NCBI GenBank assembly: GCA_938041615.1
Contig: CALISV010000138.1
Span: forward strand, 1 to 5,469
DNA length: 5,469 nt
Direction of reading: 5' to 3'
Source: an uncultured Campylobacter sp.
Lineage (GTDB): Bacteria > Campylobacterota > Campylobacteria > Campylobacterales > Campylobacteraceae
Made by a program: the position numbers and the translations under genes
Notes under the pieces: generated by a model
What the model was told of the DNA's origin: nothing
Seen by the model: the letters and a program-made list of their open reading frames with translations, nothing else
Database searches by the model: none
In this document: one piece after another, positions 5,429 to 5,469 of the stretch
Numbering within the stretch: the first letter of the stretch is position 1
Layout of the letters: each line of letters begins with the position of its first letter

Positions 5429-5469
5429 ATGCTCTACTTTTTATCAAAATTCGTCGATATTTTTGTCTA
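5429..5469 (+). CDS. Possible start of a further gene, cut by the window edge (very tentative)
   Basis: An ATG at 5429 opens a frame of 13 codons to the edge, reading MLYFLSKFVDIFV, compatible with a membrane protein N-terminus. No ribosome binding site precedes it, and the frame is too short to be informative. The opposite strand offers an equally plausible reading: the last codons DKNIDEF of a convergent gene ending in tandem stops TGA TAA (5441-5446 on the + strand). I cannot choose between them. Confidence 0.2.
   Translation, partial: MLYFLSKFVDIFV

Noticed and set aside
1..5469. Mobile elements, CRISPR arrays, tRNA or rRNA genes
   Set aside because: No transposase or integrase motifs, no regularly spaced repeats of 24-40 bases, and no tRNA-like cloverleaf or conserved rRNA segments were seen on either strand.

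Overview
The window looks like a chromosomal segment of a Campylobacter. Three things point that way: ilvE is followed directly by an HflK/prohibitin-like SPFH gene, two small DUF2393-type membrane protein genes lie nearby, and the spacers are AT-rich with AAAAGGA-type ribosome binding sites. The coding regions are fairly rich in G+C for the genus, with many C-ending codons. That suggests the curvus/rectus/showae/gracilis side of the genus rather than C. jejuni. The species call is inference.

Every gene that can be supported reads on the + strand. Positions 1-149 are an AT-rich spacer with repeated TCAAATTTG words and a perfect 9+1+9 palindrome just before a ribosome binding site. Positions 150-989 encode a soluble acidic protein I do not recognise. 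After a 115-base spacer with a plausible promoter come ilvE (1105-2019) and, 8 bases later, the SPFH gene (2028-3134). These form a clear two-gene unit closed by an intrinsic terminator (3146-3185). A 276-base gap then holds a CRP-like 20-bp palindrome and a candidate sigma-70 promoter. It leads to hisIE (3411-4268), a bifunctional histidine biosynthesis enzyme with an unusual Asn/Gln/Ser-rich insert in its HisE half. The 79-base gap after hisIE carries a strong match to a sigma-54 (RpoN) promoter. Next come two overlapping genes for two-helix membrane proteins (4348-4875 and 4875-5408) that look like diverged paralogues with a matching cysteine pair. The last 61 bases are unresolved.

Functionally the window mixes amino acid metabolism (branched-chain transamination, histidine steps 2 and 3) with an envelope cluster (SPFH scaffold plus two DUF2393-like proteins). 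From memory, C. jejuni keeps ilvE, the SPFH gene and small membrane protein genes together. If so, hisIE with its own promoter looks like an insertion into that neighbourhood. No mobile element, CRISPR array, tRNA or rRNA was seen. The points most worth following up are the sigma-54-like promoter, the CRP-like palindrome, the HisE insert and the very high density of the word AAATTT (close to 40 copies by hand count).
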